DNA from: Sanderia malayensis
Lineage: Eukaryota; Cnidaria; Scyphozoa; Semaeostomeae; Pelagiidae
Length of the DNA: 64,000 nt
Reading direction: 5' to 3'
NCBI GenBank assembly: GCA_013076295.1
Contig: RQOL01000024.1
Coordinates: 1,612,001 to 1,676,000 of the forward strand
Shown here: positions 1-12,800 of the stretch, one piece after another
How positions within the stretch are numbered: the stretch's first letter is position 1
Layout: each line of letters opens with the position of its first letter
The notes under the pieces: generated by a model
What the model saw: only the letters and a program-made list of their open reading frames with translations
Databases searched by the model: none
Told to the model about the DNA's origin: nothing
Program-made: the position numbers and the translations under genes

Positions 1-3000
1 TCACCCCACTTAGCTAGCTGGTCAAGCACTTGGGGTAAGAGTGCTAACGTTTGAAATATTGATGCTAGAGGGCTGAGCAATGTCTCAACATGTCATGTTT
101 AGCACCCAAATTAGTGGCGTTTGGATTGCGCAGGGTTGGTAAATTATTTGCGGCAGTTATAAATTGAGATTTACAGGTAACGTAGAGTAATACACGCATT
201 TACTTGTTTGGGCCTGGCAAAACTACTTCGCTATAACAACTACAAGAATATGCAGAGAAATAGATTTAGGGACATTATAATAATATGACGAAGCTAAGTG
301 TTGAAAAATTCAGAGAATTTTGTTAACCTGGCAAGTCGACCGGCCAATCGGTTTCGTAGTTTGATTAACAGGGAATCCAGGGTTTCACTTTCGTAATCGT
401 ACGGAATGGCAATTACTCCAAATTGTACACAGTCAACTAGAACCTGCAAAAAATTAAAACCAATGCAATATTAATACACGATGTTATTATGGATGGAAAT
501 TGTCCCATTTGGAGCTTGTTAACAAAAGGAAAAAACAGCACAGGAAAAAAATTACTGTAGTACTGCGTATTCCCCGCACCTGCACTGTCATGTTTGCTGC
601 TTAGGTTGCGTCATGGCCTGTGTTTTCTGGCTTGTTTATATCTCTTATATTATATATTCTATTTGCAGCTTTCATTAAATATATTATATATATATCCTAT
701 TTGCAGCTTTCATTAAATAGGTCATTCATTAGAACTTTGAGAAGTTAGTTATATAGTTGGCTCTTGAGAAAGACCAAGGTTGTTTTGCTGTTTGTGATAT
801 ATGTTTGAGAAAACTATATCTCTCGTGTTTTTGCCGCTCGAATTCTGCCTAAATTTTAACGAGTTTAACATAACAGGCGACTTCAACATTGTCATCTGTC
901 ACTGCTTGGTCTGGAGAAGTTGAAGGCGCCACGACCTCGTGCTGAGAAAGAGCCTCGCTTAACTGTTTTAGTGCTCAGGGTTTCAATAAAATCTTACCTC
1001 TTTTGCAGGCATTTTGGATGACAAGAATAAAACCACAGGGTTGTCAGAGGAAACATTCTTTGCATTCGTCATGATCACGTCAGCTGACAATGGTGCAGAG
1101 TAGGATTTAGATTCGTACGAGCGTCTAAAAAATGAAGTACATAATTAAACATAGAAATTCGTAAAACACTAATATAATAAAATAAAATCGCATGTACAGC
1201 TTCATTTCGCTTCATATTTCAAGTACAATTTCACTTTATATTTCAAGTTCATTTGAACAACTCTATAGTTGATATTTCAAATGAACTTGAAATATCATAC
1301 TGCTTAAATTAAAAGTCTTATTCGTATGAATTTTTGATGATTCTAAACCCCCGAAACCATAGCCAACGTAAAACTGGAATATGGAGTTGACACAAATTAT
1401 ATTCCTCCCTTCTTCTCCGAGCCAAACATCAATTGAATAATCCAAACACCAATTAATCGTATCCTTATCTTATGCCTGACAATGCATCACTCACCGCGTA
1501 TGAAGCAAAGATGAAGAACTATTGAATTGCATTTGTTTCCGTCTCAGTTCGGTTCTTTCGAAATCTATCATAAGGAAACACACCCATGAATATGTTGTCA
1601 ATATTATAGCGTCATGTGCTTCTATGTTATAGGGTATAAAATGAAAGGCCTTTATATATGTGTAGATTGATATGGGTTAACATACCTTCTGTTGTTTCAG
1701 AAAGAATTCTCATTTCTTCCATTGATCTGTTCTTCGTTGAAATCTCCTTGTAAAAGTTTGAGTTATGAGCTGAATTATTGTTCTTTTCATTCTGCAATCA
1801 TTAAATAAAAATTATCACAATGTGTTAGCAATCATACAAGACGGCCATATAAGGGTATACAAACAAGGCAGGTAGCATACAACAGATAAATCAGATACGA
1901 CAAGCAGCATACGACAAACCAGTCGTACAAGACAGACACCACACGACAAACAAATCACATAAGAGAGACAGCATAAAGCAAACAGGCCGCATAAGACAGG
2001 CAACAAACGACAAACAGGTCGTACAAGACAGACCACACGACAAAAACATCACACAAGAGAGGCAGCATAAAACAAACAGGCCGCATAAGACAGACAGCAT
2101 ACGACAAACAGGTCGTGCACGACAGACACCACACGACATACCATGGTTTGTCCTCCCTGACTCCGTGATGTTTTTCCAATAAGCTTGGTTGGAACACTTT
2201 TTGTCCTCCTGTGTAAACCAGTACCAGTGTCTGTATTGGATGTTTTTCTTCGATCCCTCTTACTCGTCCCATTATCCAGTATAGAAAGATGATCTTTTTC
2301 CAGGATTCGAGGACTTTTGGAAGAATTCTGCCATGACTGACGTGGAGATGCTTCTGAAAAATTTATTCAAAAACAACTAGGATGTAATTAGTGTCAAGAA
2401 GATACCTCCAAAAATCAAAATATTTTTCATTACTTAAGGAAATCGCTAAGCCTATATAATATAATAAATTTTCTCATGCAGAGGCTCAAGAAGCAAAACA
2501 GCTAGTTCCCTTTGTGGGAAGTTCCTCACATAGCTAAGGTTTATTGCATTGAGCTGACATTGTATATAGAGACCGTTATAAACTTATCTACACTCTATAA
2601 AATAGTGACTACGATGACTAGTTGCTATGCTGACTACTTTGTTCCATGTACCAATAAATAGTGTCAAATAAAACTTACCATGTACGATATCCACAGATGC
2701 ATTACTCGGGACGGGACTCATTTGTCTTGATGGCACAAAATCATCTGAAAGTATTGTACGAGGACTGATTTGTCTCTGCGTTTCGATGCCTCTTTCTGAG
2801 TACCGTGGAGATTTGTACACTTCATAAGCATGCTAAAAAGAACGGCGATATTTGTGAGTTTAACACCAGTTAGCAGAGCTTTGTAAGGTCCTTCAGAAAG
2901 CGATATATCCAATCACTAGCGTGATCATCAACCACGTGATGAGAGCCCAAAGCTTCATGTGCGCCAGACATTCAAGCACGAAATTTTCTGCTTTATTACA

Positions 3001-6000
3001 TGCAAAGAGTACATACAACATTATTTTTATAAGAAACTGGTTTGTAAGAAGCTAGAGCCAGGATGGCCAAGATGTGTGAAACTTTAGTACTAGGTTCAAG
3101 GAATGGGCTCAGCTACAAATAGGTAAGTTGTAAAACTCCCATTCTTAAAAACGAGTCCATTGAATTTAGTATGTGCAAGGTATACTCTTTGTGAATGTCA
3201 AAATTTGCGTTTATTAGGTATGAAAAAGTTCCTAACTGAGTTTGTCTCTATCACAAACCTCAAAACAATGAAGCAATTTTAAAGGCCTACTGCAATCAAA
3301 AATCACTTTCCCGTTTTTTTACATAAAATGAAATTTCAATCTTTACTGATTACTTTGGTGCCTGTTTTATTTTTATTCGATCACGATAAGTATACCAAAT
3401 TTGGCTTTGAAATGGGGCACTGACTGCGACATGGTATGACGTCATAACTAGGACACAAATCGACTTTTATAACGGGAGGGTATCGGGAAAAGTTTTCAAA
3501 TCTGCACTATGCGTAGCTCCGGCCCTTATTAAAAAATCGCTTCCCAGGGTACAAAACTATAACTTTCCGCGCGTCGTTTCAGCTATTAACCAAAAAAATT
3601 GAACTTACGGTAACGCTATAGCGGCGTTTTGAAAATGGGTACTACAAACCGCGCGGTCAGTCAAAAGACATCTTATTCCGCGCGGTCTGATTTCCAAGCA
3701 GCTGGAAGCATTCACAAAGGAAGTTTGTCAGAAATCATGGATGGCGGAGCTGTGTAAATAAAACTAGTAACAAACACGATGGCCGAGGTTGTTGTTAGAG
3801 GACCAGGCAAAGTAAGCTGTTACAGCAGTTAAGTTAATTAATAAATAGTATTTTCAAGCAGCCATTTTCAAAACAAATTTGAAATGAAACAGATAAGGAG
3901 AGCTGAAGGCGTGCGTTTTGCTCACAATACTCATAGGCCAGACAGAAATTAAAAACATAAAGCTGCTACGGAACCACCAGTTTCATTTTTTGTCCATTTG
4001 GAATTTTGGAACCATCGTGTTTCAACAGAAAACTTGTAACACATCTGACTATGATAATAAATTGCTATGCAGAATATTGCGATTAGTTCTATTTTATTTC
4101 TCCCACTTCTACCCCGATGAAAACACTGTAGCAACTTGGCGTTCCAGCCAGACGTGATATAAAAGTAATTCGTTTTGATAAGACTGGACTGACAACAACT
4201 TAGCAGCATCAGATATATCTTAAAAAGCCAACTCTGAGCGTAAATAGTCCATGTAGATTCTGAAAACATCTCTGCATTCTCTTACACATACATCATATGC
4301 GACTCAGTAAAGTCAAATGCAAAAGTATATTTCATCTCGACACTGATAATGATAATCCCCGTTGTTTGCTTCCGCTCTCCGCCGCGGCTGATCGCCCTCC
4401 CGCAATTTGACGTCACGACCAAAACTGCCCCAATTCAGACTCCAATTACTCCCCCCAAATCGCTTTCTAAAATTATGGAAAAAATTTTAAAATTTGTGAA
4501 AACACTTTAATATTGATGCCTTGGGATGCGATTTTTATTTAATTAGTTATTTATTGAGCTAGACGGAGTGGAGCAAAAAGCTACAATACACTTCAATACA
4601 AAAACTTGAAATGGGTCCTAGTTATTACGTCACGTTTGTCGCAGTTGAAATGGCAAAATCGACGACTTTACGGGCTTGTAAAAACGATTCTACTGGATCA
4701 ATTTTCATTCTGAAAACGGTTTTATGATCAGTTCGAATAGGTTTACCATGAAATGCAAAAAAATCATATCACTTTTTTTGATTGCAGTAGGCCTTTAAGT
4801 CCTGTTGATAAGAAGCCAATAAAGAAACTTTTAGCTAGAAAGGCCAAGACTTCAACGCCAGATGAAAACATTTTCCGATTCAAGATTCTTATAAAAATAA
4901 CGTGTATTAGACAAAATAGTATTACCACTCTGTAGTCCAGTGTGTTGACATTGTTAATGTAATGCATTTTCCATGCCCCATATTCCTTCCTGCTTGGTAC
5001 GATAGGCAAAAACCAGCCAAGACGAACACACTTGGGCATCCAAACCGCGTCCTGCTCACTCAAGTATTGCCAGTGAGAGCAAACCTGGGAGGCACGACAC
5101 AGACTCTTGGGATCGAGGTACGAGAAGATGTACAGCGAAATCCAGCGGGGCAGCGCATGCGTGAAATCTTGTCTGAGAACGGGCGAGCGTTGAATGAACC
5201 AGCCTTCGATGTACCTCAGTTCGTAAGGGCTGCACTGACGAAGAAAATCAAGGAAAAACTTGCATCTTTGGGGCGAATCCCAAACTGAAAACTAAAAAAT
5301 CATGCCTATAAGTTATATTACTAAATATTGAACGACATTCAAATGATATCACAAATTCCATTGATTTATACTAATTAGTAATACCAAGATAGCTTATGTT
5401 ATCTTGCTAGTTGGTAATAGCTACTATTAAACGCATTGACTTCTTGATTGAAACAAAATTATGATCATCTGCAATAGTAGAGAAAAATCCTGAAACTTGT
5501 CTCAAAATGATCAGAAGGCGCTAATTAGTAGGTTTCGACTATTTCTTTGCCAAATTTCGGTCTATTTCAAAAGGTCATTTTTGGTAATTTGAACGTTCGT
5601 GAAGTATACATAAAGTAATTCACTTGTTGCAGCCAGCTCTCGGAACCAACTTTTGCAAGTTATTAAAAGTCATTCATACCCATTCCTTGATGGTCTTTGT
5701 CCTTTCATTGTAAAGCTATGAAAAATAGATACAGTATAATTTCCACGTTTTATTCTGACGGAAAAATTGAACTTTCTAGAAAAGGAATTGTCGTTTGAGC
5801 ATTCATATTCAAAATTTGAGCATAGAAAATTTAAGATACCAATGTATATCGTAAGAATGAGTGCCTTATATAATGTGGCGTGCTATTGCGGTAAACTGGG
5901 TTTGGGTATAAAAAGTAAACAAATAAATATTGTTTCAAAACACAAAAATCAGACGAGTGAGCAGAGAGCGTTGAAATTAAATCAAGAAGGTTAGCTCAAT

Positions 6001-6292
6001 GAAGTAAGCTAACGAAGTAGAAATAACAACCTGGTATTAACTACTAATTTATCCACCAACACCACGCCCCCTTTTTTGACTACAAACAGGAAGAGGCCTA
6101 AATGAAAAACGCAAAAAAACAAACCTTGTCATTGGCGAGAGCTCGTTTAACATGGCTCCAGTTCCCACTGACAACCTGGCTGTTGTTATTATTACTATTT
6201 TTCGCAATTCTTGTACTTCTTAATGGCGGATAACGTGTACCAGAGGCTTTTCCAGTTGTTGTCGTAATTCGCCCTAATGAAGTTACTTCCAT
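1..6292 (-). CDS. Multi-exon gene with DUF4347-like region (3' end outside window)
   Basis: Minus-strand gene built from nine phase-compatible exons: 6125-6292, 2679-2832, 2142-2353, 1686-1791, 1495-1564, 998-1124, 328-443, 204-239 and 1-72 (cut by the window edge). The start is the ATG at 6292. The first ~230 residues are Ser/Thr/Arg/Asn-rich and look disordered. From exon 998-1124 the chain becomes folded-looking: a beta strand VVLFLSSKMP, then VLVDCVQFGVIAIPYD, a helix with ETLDSLLIKLRNRL, and a final helix SIFQTLALLPQVLDQLAKWG. This order (strand, VDxxV, strand, helix, later Leu-rich helix) resembles DUF4347, a domain of unknown function; the assignment is from memory of the family pattern and is tentative. 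All splice sites are GT-AG. Intron 1 (2833-6124) contains a TTAA-flanked transposable element and a plus-strand ORF. Gene reality is well supported by phase; the function is unknown. Confidence 0.7.
1836..2140. repeat. Minisatellite in an intron of the DUF4347-like gene
   Basis: Degenerate tandem repeat of a ~20-base CA/GA-rich unit (forms of gacaaacaggtcgtacaaga). A longer period of about 94 bases is visible: the block gagagacagcataaagcaaa starting at 1963 recurs almost unchanged at 2057. It abuts the donor site of exon 2142-2353 and keeps all three minus frames open for a while, so it can be mistaken for Cys/Leu-rich coding sequence. Confidence 0.75.
3283..4794. mobile_element. Kolobok-like non-autonomous DNA transposon (TTAA target site)
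   Basis: About 1.5 kb bounded by perfect inverted ends (aggcctactgcaatcaaaaa at the left, its reverse complement at the right) and flanked by TTAA at 3279-3282 and 4795-4798. TTAA duplications with ends that begin AG/GG are typical of the Kolobok superfamily; piggyBac ends usually begin CCC, so that is less likely. Subterminal inverted similarity continues inward (a gtgacgtcataac-type motif on both sides). No transposase-like ORF is present. The interior holds a short ATG segment at 3780 (MAEVVVRGPGK) followed by a good donor gtaagc. It lies in intron 1 of the DUF4347-like gene. Confidence 0.8.
4962..5288 (+). CDS. Small hypothetical ORF or terminal exon in an intron
   Basis: Open frame ending at TGA 5286-5288. 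The C-terminal ~60 residues look protein-like: a charged stretch TLGIEVREDVQRNPAGQRMR followed by FVRAALTKKIKEKLASLGRI, likely helical. The real coding start is unclear. The ATG at 4962 gives 108 residues, but an acceptor-like aaaaaccag near 5014-5019 could make this a last exon. It lies antisense inside intron 1 of the DUF4347-like gene, just right of the Kolobok-like element. No family is recognised. Confidence 0.3.
   Translation: MHFPCPIFLPAWYDRQKPAKTNTLGHPNRVLLTQVLPVRANLGGTTQTLGIEVREDVQRNPAGQRMREILSENGRALNEPAFDVPQFVRAALTKKIKEKLASLGRIPN
5289..6124. other. Intron 1 remainder, no gene seen
   Basis: AT-rich intronic sequence of the minus-strand DUF4347-like gene. The open frame at 5767-5994 (+) has no protein-like composition and no splice context. 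Nothing else was recognised. Confidence 0.5.
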
Positions 6293-6813
6293 ATTGCTAC
6301 TTACTTCATATCTTCCTGTTCGTGTAAAGATTTTTTGTTTTTCTTGCTCAGAAAACAAAGGCCGTCTGGGTCCCCTGTTGACGGTGCAGTGGTTTCAAAC
6401 AAAAGCATTCCCATAACAACGACGAGATTTTTCATTCATAATCGCACGTGGCTTAACCACAACTACAGCACCTGCGCAGTGAAAGACAAAGTATACGCGC
6501 AGTTTGTTGTTAGAAAATATTTACTTCCGTTATAATTGGTCTCGCCTATTGTAATGCAGAGTAATGTAGAATTTTTATTAACGCAAGGCAGAAAGTGCTT
6601 GACAAACCAGTTATAACTCAATAAAGATAAAACCAAATTCGTAATGATACGAAAGGAAAAGGATTGACCAATGAAAAACACAAGAGCTGATATGAAAATA
6701 ACTATATATTTTGTATTCATTTACCAAACAAGTTATTGCACATACTTTGATAAATATATCGCTAATTTATATCGCTATATCGCTAATTTAAATTTAAATT
6801 GCTAAATGATACT
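6293..6813. promoter_or_regulatory. Intergenic region: 5' flank of DUF4347-like gene and 3' flank of UFL1
   Basis: 520 bases between two minus-strand genes. It must contain the promoter or 5' UTR of the left gene and the UFL1 3' UTR. A short direct repeat of atatcgctaattta occurs at ~6767-6792. No TATA or other defined element could be assigned. Confidence 0.4.
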
Positions 6814-9800
6814 TTATGATAATTCACTTGAACCTACTTTCTTTGGCTTAGTTGCAATACTTTTTATACCAAGAAGTCCTTCGGCTAAAAGACAACCAAT
6901 GTTCTCCTTCACAGTCTCCCCATCTTCATCGCCATCCAGCGGCTTCTTGGTCAGCTGTTTCATCACAAGAGACTGGTATTCAGCCAATTTGTCGTGGCTC
7001 TCCGGCGTGACGTATTGCTTCAAGAAGGTGATAATCTGCGGAACGCAACGACCAGGAGCATGGATCATACAGGACGTGTGAAATTGGAACAAGATGACGA
7101 CAACGAGATGTAAGGCCATCGCGGGCTCAGTCTCTCTTTCAAGCTGATCAATAAGAGACTGGCGATGGTTGAAAACCAGTTGCCTAAAATAAAAGCACAA
7201 GATAACGATGATCTTTCTCTCAAAATTACGATAATTATAAATAAATAACCCCCTGATTGGCTTACGATATGGATGCACGAGAGAGCTGTACTAAAGCTGC
7301 ATATTCCGGCTTGAAATAGCTGTGTAGTCAGGTTCGACATAGCTGTTGTCCACCTTGAATCGAAATAACACCCTAGCTTAGCTCAAGAAGCTGTCTACCT
7401 TGGTTATCTGCTTCAACTATAATAACACGGATCATGTAAAGGCTACATATACAAATTAGGGTGCTTCTTTAACACATTGCCTTGCACAAGATAATATCAT
7501 ACTGCTATGAAGTAATCTTGGGCACACCATATGTCTTTAAATTTCCAGTTGAGAATTGAGAGTACAAACTAAATCACCCCCGTCAAATCAACAATGTGAT
7601 ACTGTATATTAACGGCGAACATTGACAGCAAGGGGGGTGTGATCTAAGCAAGCATCGCCGACAGCAGTTGCATACCTCTCTTTTTTCTTGTCAACCTTCT
7701 TTAGCATGACGTCACAGTAGTCTGGGCCAGTGATTGTCTCCAGGTTGGTGAAGAACTCTTCCATGGACTATTTAATGGAAAAAAGTGAACGTTAAGGAGT
7801 CCTACTTAGAAAACACAATAGCATGAAGGTAGATCTGTTAAACATATGACATGCATCATTATCATATGCAGGATTAATTACATTTGACATATGCATACAC
7901 AATCGCATATACTATGCATGCTGCATAACTTATAGGACCATTAATGGTTAACTTGCAGAGCATAAACTATGCAAGATCCCGCGGCAAAATGTCGGATGAT
8001 GTTATGATATCCAATGAGATGTTAAGAACGATAAGCAAGTTGTATCTTACCTTTCCTGCAAGGGATGAGTTTAATTTTGTCAACGGGCCTTTGAACGAGC
8101 CGGATAGTCTGTGCAGTAGCTTCAATCTTGTCTAAAAAACATTCACAGATGAAACACAACACATCATGCAGTTTATTGCGGATCATACAATGACATTTGT
8201 TATGGTGTCTTTTTGCTAAGTTATGAGTTATGACTACAACCCCTGCCACCCCTATCAAATAGTGGTAACAAATGACAACTAAGCCTTCGGACCGCCTTCA
8301 ACTATGGCTAACTTACTTACTTTCCATGCAATTTATCAGTGTGATTTAATAAGCAATACAGCCTGATATTTTACCCCCTGATTATGGATATCTTAGCACT
8401 GTATATTTGTGAGGAAGTCTGATTGGCCACGGGGTCATGTGTTGATAAATGCAGCTTACTTCGTTAGTGAAAGATTCATCGTCGGCAAGGGTTAGAAGGT
8501 TCTCCGCGGCGACCATTTCGAATAGCAAATTCACAACATCTTGGCATAAAGTTTTCAACAAATGCTTGCACAAATGAACTTGAGAATCCACTGTAAAACA
8601 AGAAACTTCTATAACAAATATACACCACAAACAATGCACTGTATTATTGCAGAACTATGCATTACATCTCTGCAGAGCTATGCAAAGATAAGAGCTTAAA
8701 CCTATGTGAATCTGTACTTACAATCTAGTAGCAATAGGCCCTTCTCGAACAGCTTAATATTGGCATAAAGGCCGTTGATTTTGTCCTGGTATTCACTGTG
8801 ACTTTTGCGTTTGACGTCAGAGCTGCTTGATTTTGATTGGAAGACAGATTTGGCCATCTCTTTGTACTGTTGTGTCAAAGGTCTGTAAAAATACAATATG
8901 AAATGTAACAGACGCGCATGTAAATGAAACACAGCCATGCATTAAAAGGTTGCACTTGAAAATATTAATGAACCATTCAGGTTGTTTTACGGGCGTTAAG
9001 ATGTGTCTCCGAAAAAAGGTAGAGACTGCAAAAAGCAAAGGGAGTTGGCATTCCTTTCAGCGTAGAATGGTAAATTCGGTAATTACCCTTACCTAAATAA
9101 ATACGACGCCAGCTCAGCTGTCAAGCCATCCACAATTCCATGAAGTTCATTATCCAAAAAATCTTCAATCTACAAAATAATTAGAAAGACGGTAAGCACA
9201 GTTAGCTTATGTTTATCTAACTAACTACACTACTACATAACTTACATATTCTTACAATCCTACCAGGAATTACAGACTAAAACAGACAGCTAAGATGAAC
9301 TAAAATAAACAGTTATGCTGAGGTAAGGTAGACAGCTATGTCAAACTAGGATCGACAGGTATGTTGAGGGAAGTCAGAAAACTTTCTTGAGCTAAGGTAG
9401 ACAGTAATTCCTACTCAAGGTAGACAATTATGTTTAGCTAAAATAGACAGCCATGTCAAACTAAAAGCTAAGGTAAGCAGGTATGCTAATCTGGAATATG
9501 CAAATATGCTGAAATTTAACCTAAAGCATACAGCTTTTTCGAAGCCATAGAATGCGACTGCCTCGAGTCATTTAGGTAGCCATTTTCAAACTTGGGTACG
9601 CAGTAATACCTGGCTAACCTCGACTGCAATTTCAAGTTCAGCTATACGTAACTATGACAACGAATAAAGGACAGCCTCTTTTCCACACAACCAACCTCTT
9701 CTTCACTCATGAATATCAACAACATCTGCGAAGGACTTTTTCCAGGCTTCTTGTCATTTTGTTCATCATCACTGTCATATTGTTGTCCTTTATTTCTGCC

Positions 9801-12800
9801 TTTACTTTTGTCTTTAACTTTCTTAGTTTTCGTCTCCCGACCACCTCTGCCTGCGCCCCCCTTCTGCCCCCCTCCCAGCGTTGCCTTCTTGTGTCTTTCA
9901 TCCCTCTTCACTTGTTTAGAATCGGCTCCTTTTGACTCTGTCAGATTCGCGCGCTCTTGCTTCGACAAATCAGCGAATAGGGCAGGCGAAGTTCGTACAA
10001 CCTGAAAAGGAAAGAAATTCTTCAAATACAAGACTGAAGTAGCATTAATAAAGTCTAAAGTTCATTTATTGAATCTAAAAATGGATTAGGACTTAACTTG
10101 GACTATCTAAAAGGCGAGTCTTAGGTACAAGTCAAAGACGCAAGCCTAAGAACGTGTCCAAGAGGCAAATCTAAGGAAACAATCTGAGGGACAAGTCTAT
10201 AGGGGCAAATCTTAGGCACACGTCTTAGGAATATGCATCTAAGGAACAGGTCTATGTCAAATCACTTCGGTAGATTATCAAAACAACATATTATTGAAAT
10301 TTCTGAAGTTCTAGACAAATATGGATAAACCTGGTTGACGTATGCAAACAAACGATTCAATCTAATGTAAAGCAAAGATGAAGATGAGATAATCTAAGTC
10401 AATTACCGTATCGGCTTTTTCCTTGATAATAGGATGAAATTTCTTCATACATTCGTTGATAAACTGTTCGCTAACAATGATGCCATCTTGAAACAAATGT
10501 GAATTCGCTTTGCGCTGTCCTTTCAAGCAATGGTTAAGCAATTGGGTCATGTCTTCAGTCGTAAATGGAGATGGAAGCAACGGCTGAAAAAGATGAACAA
10601 ATACAATTCAAGAAAAAATAAAATCTCTGTGATATAACAAGCCTTTCGCATTGAAAACTTCCCCATACAATCAAATCTGCAGATTTCGAACTCGTGTAAT
10701 TCAAACTCTATCTAATTCGAACGAAATTATCTGGCCCTTTAAGGATCACTAATGAACAAATTCTTATAAAATAAACCTCTTTAATTCAAACTTTTTGTAA
10801 TTTGAATATTTTCACGCTTCCCCAGGGTGTTCGAATTAGACAGAGTTGACTGTATAACTAAATAAAGATCCAGTCCCTTGAAGTGCCAAATAAAAGACCT
10901 TAAGTCCGCACACAAGAACCAGTGAATTGATAACCACCCATGTTGAACTTTCTGATTAAAACAAAAGAGGAAACAATGGCCTATTGTTATTGAACAATGG
11001 GTTTTTAAGTGCGAACAGTTACTCTACCTTCACGTGTACCCAGCTCGATGACGTCAGAGCCTCGTCGATGACAGCCTCGATATGATCCTGAATGGATTTT
11101 CCGACGCAACACGTGGGTAGGAAGAGCAGCGAGTCGTCATCTTGTTTCAAGCGGCGTTTCAAGAACTGGCGTCCATCTGAAATGCCCAGCCGTTGCAACG
11201 TGTCGTACTCTGCAAAATGATGCAAGCTGATCAAGTCTAGATACTTCAAAATATAATGTTGCAGACTTGAATATAACAAGCCTCTCGTGTTTCCTCGCAA
11301 GCTAAGCATCAGATCTCGTAAGCTGTTTCATGGTTCAATTTATCCTTTTTTCAACACAATTTTCATGCAGTAGATGGCGGTGCTTATTGTTGACAGTAAA
11401 ACGGACGATTGATTAAAAATGAAACAAAGTAAATAAAATATTTACTTCTTTTGGTGATCGTTTTAGCTGCACGGAATTATTACTTGGCACGAAACTAGAA
11501 TACCATAGTGTGGACTTGCTACAAGTCTCTCTCTCTTTTCACTCCGAATAGTCCGGAAAATTCCGGAAAATGCGAAAAGGAAAGAAGAAGGAGGGGGCAT
11601 TTCCCGGACAATTCGGAGTAAAAGGAGAGAGGGACTTGTAGCAAGTCTAACCATGGTGTTAAATAGTAGCAAACTAAATCAGTGAATGAGACGATTATAA
11701 TAAATTGACCCATACCCATATATCCATTTTGTTGAAAGAAAGATGCCGTCCATGTATTAAGCGTGTTGGTATATGCATCAGGAATGAACACTGCTTTGTC
11801 CAGCCTCCCTTGGATGCTTCCAGCTAGGCGTCCGCAGGCAACCAAATCACTCAAAACACCTGCAAATGCAGTATCCATGCCGTAGAAGAGTGATAGTTAA
11901 GGCTGGGGTTATCTAAGGCTTCTGACAGACGAGACCAAATCTCATCAACTACTTTTTATCGTCGATTATCCTTCTCTCGTCAACGCAATAATTTGCACAA
12001 GTTGTCGACGCAAAAAAGTAGTCGACTCGCTTTCTAGTTTTTTAGATCAAAACGGATCAATGCGTGATCATGTGTGGTCGATCCGTTTTCGGTGCATCGA
12101 TCATAAAAACTCATTGACAAGAGAAAGTTATTGACGAGAGAAAATCATTGATGATACAATGCAGTGAACGAGGCTTGATCTTGTCTGTCGGCAGCCTAAT
12201 AACTGATAATCAAGCTCTTAACTAAAATGCAATGTAACAATGTAGCAATGTAACTAAAACACCTGGAAATGCAGCATCCAATATGCAGAAGAAAAATAGT
12301 TAAAGCTAGGGTTATCTAAGAACTGATAATGGAGCTCTTAACTGAAATACGATTCACTCAAACTTGCCTGATAAGAAGTTTTCTGATAGCCCGTACTGTG
12401 ATACAAGGAATGCAATTTGAGTTGGTCTGAAAACAAAGTGATATAAATCATAGTAATAAAGCTCTCCTTCAAGATATGCATTTATATAATTTTCACCCTC
12501 TGCAGAATGAACATAACTCAATCATACTCATGAATACAATAACATTTCATAAAGTTCAACACACTAAGATGGACAAGCATTCATATCTGCTAAGGTTATA
12601 AGATTTATTGTTATGCATAAAAGGGTAAGATCAAAACTCGACTTAGTAAGATTGCAAAACGTTAAAACCGAGAGATGCATTAGTACCTGGTTATCGCACT
12701 TAGGACTCCACGGATTTTGGCAACATTTCTCGCAACAAATGATTCTGTAAAGAGAGTACCACGGTTCAACGACTCGAGTTGTCCCTTGATCTGAGAACCA

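Noticed and set aside
1815..2272. Cys/Leu-rich minus-strand frames
   Set aside because: They read through the intronic minisatellite; the true exon (2142-2353) uses another frame.
9654..10005. Plus-strand Phe/Ser/Pro-rich frames
   Set aside because: Antisense of the Lys/Arg/Gly-rich linker exon of UFL1.
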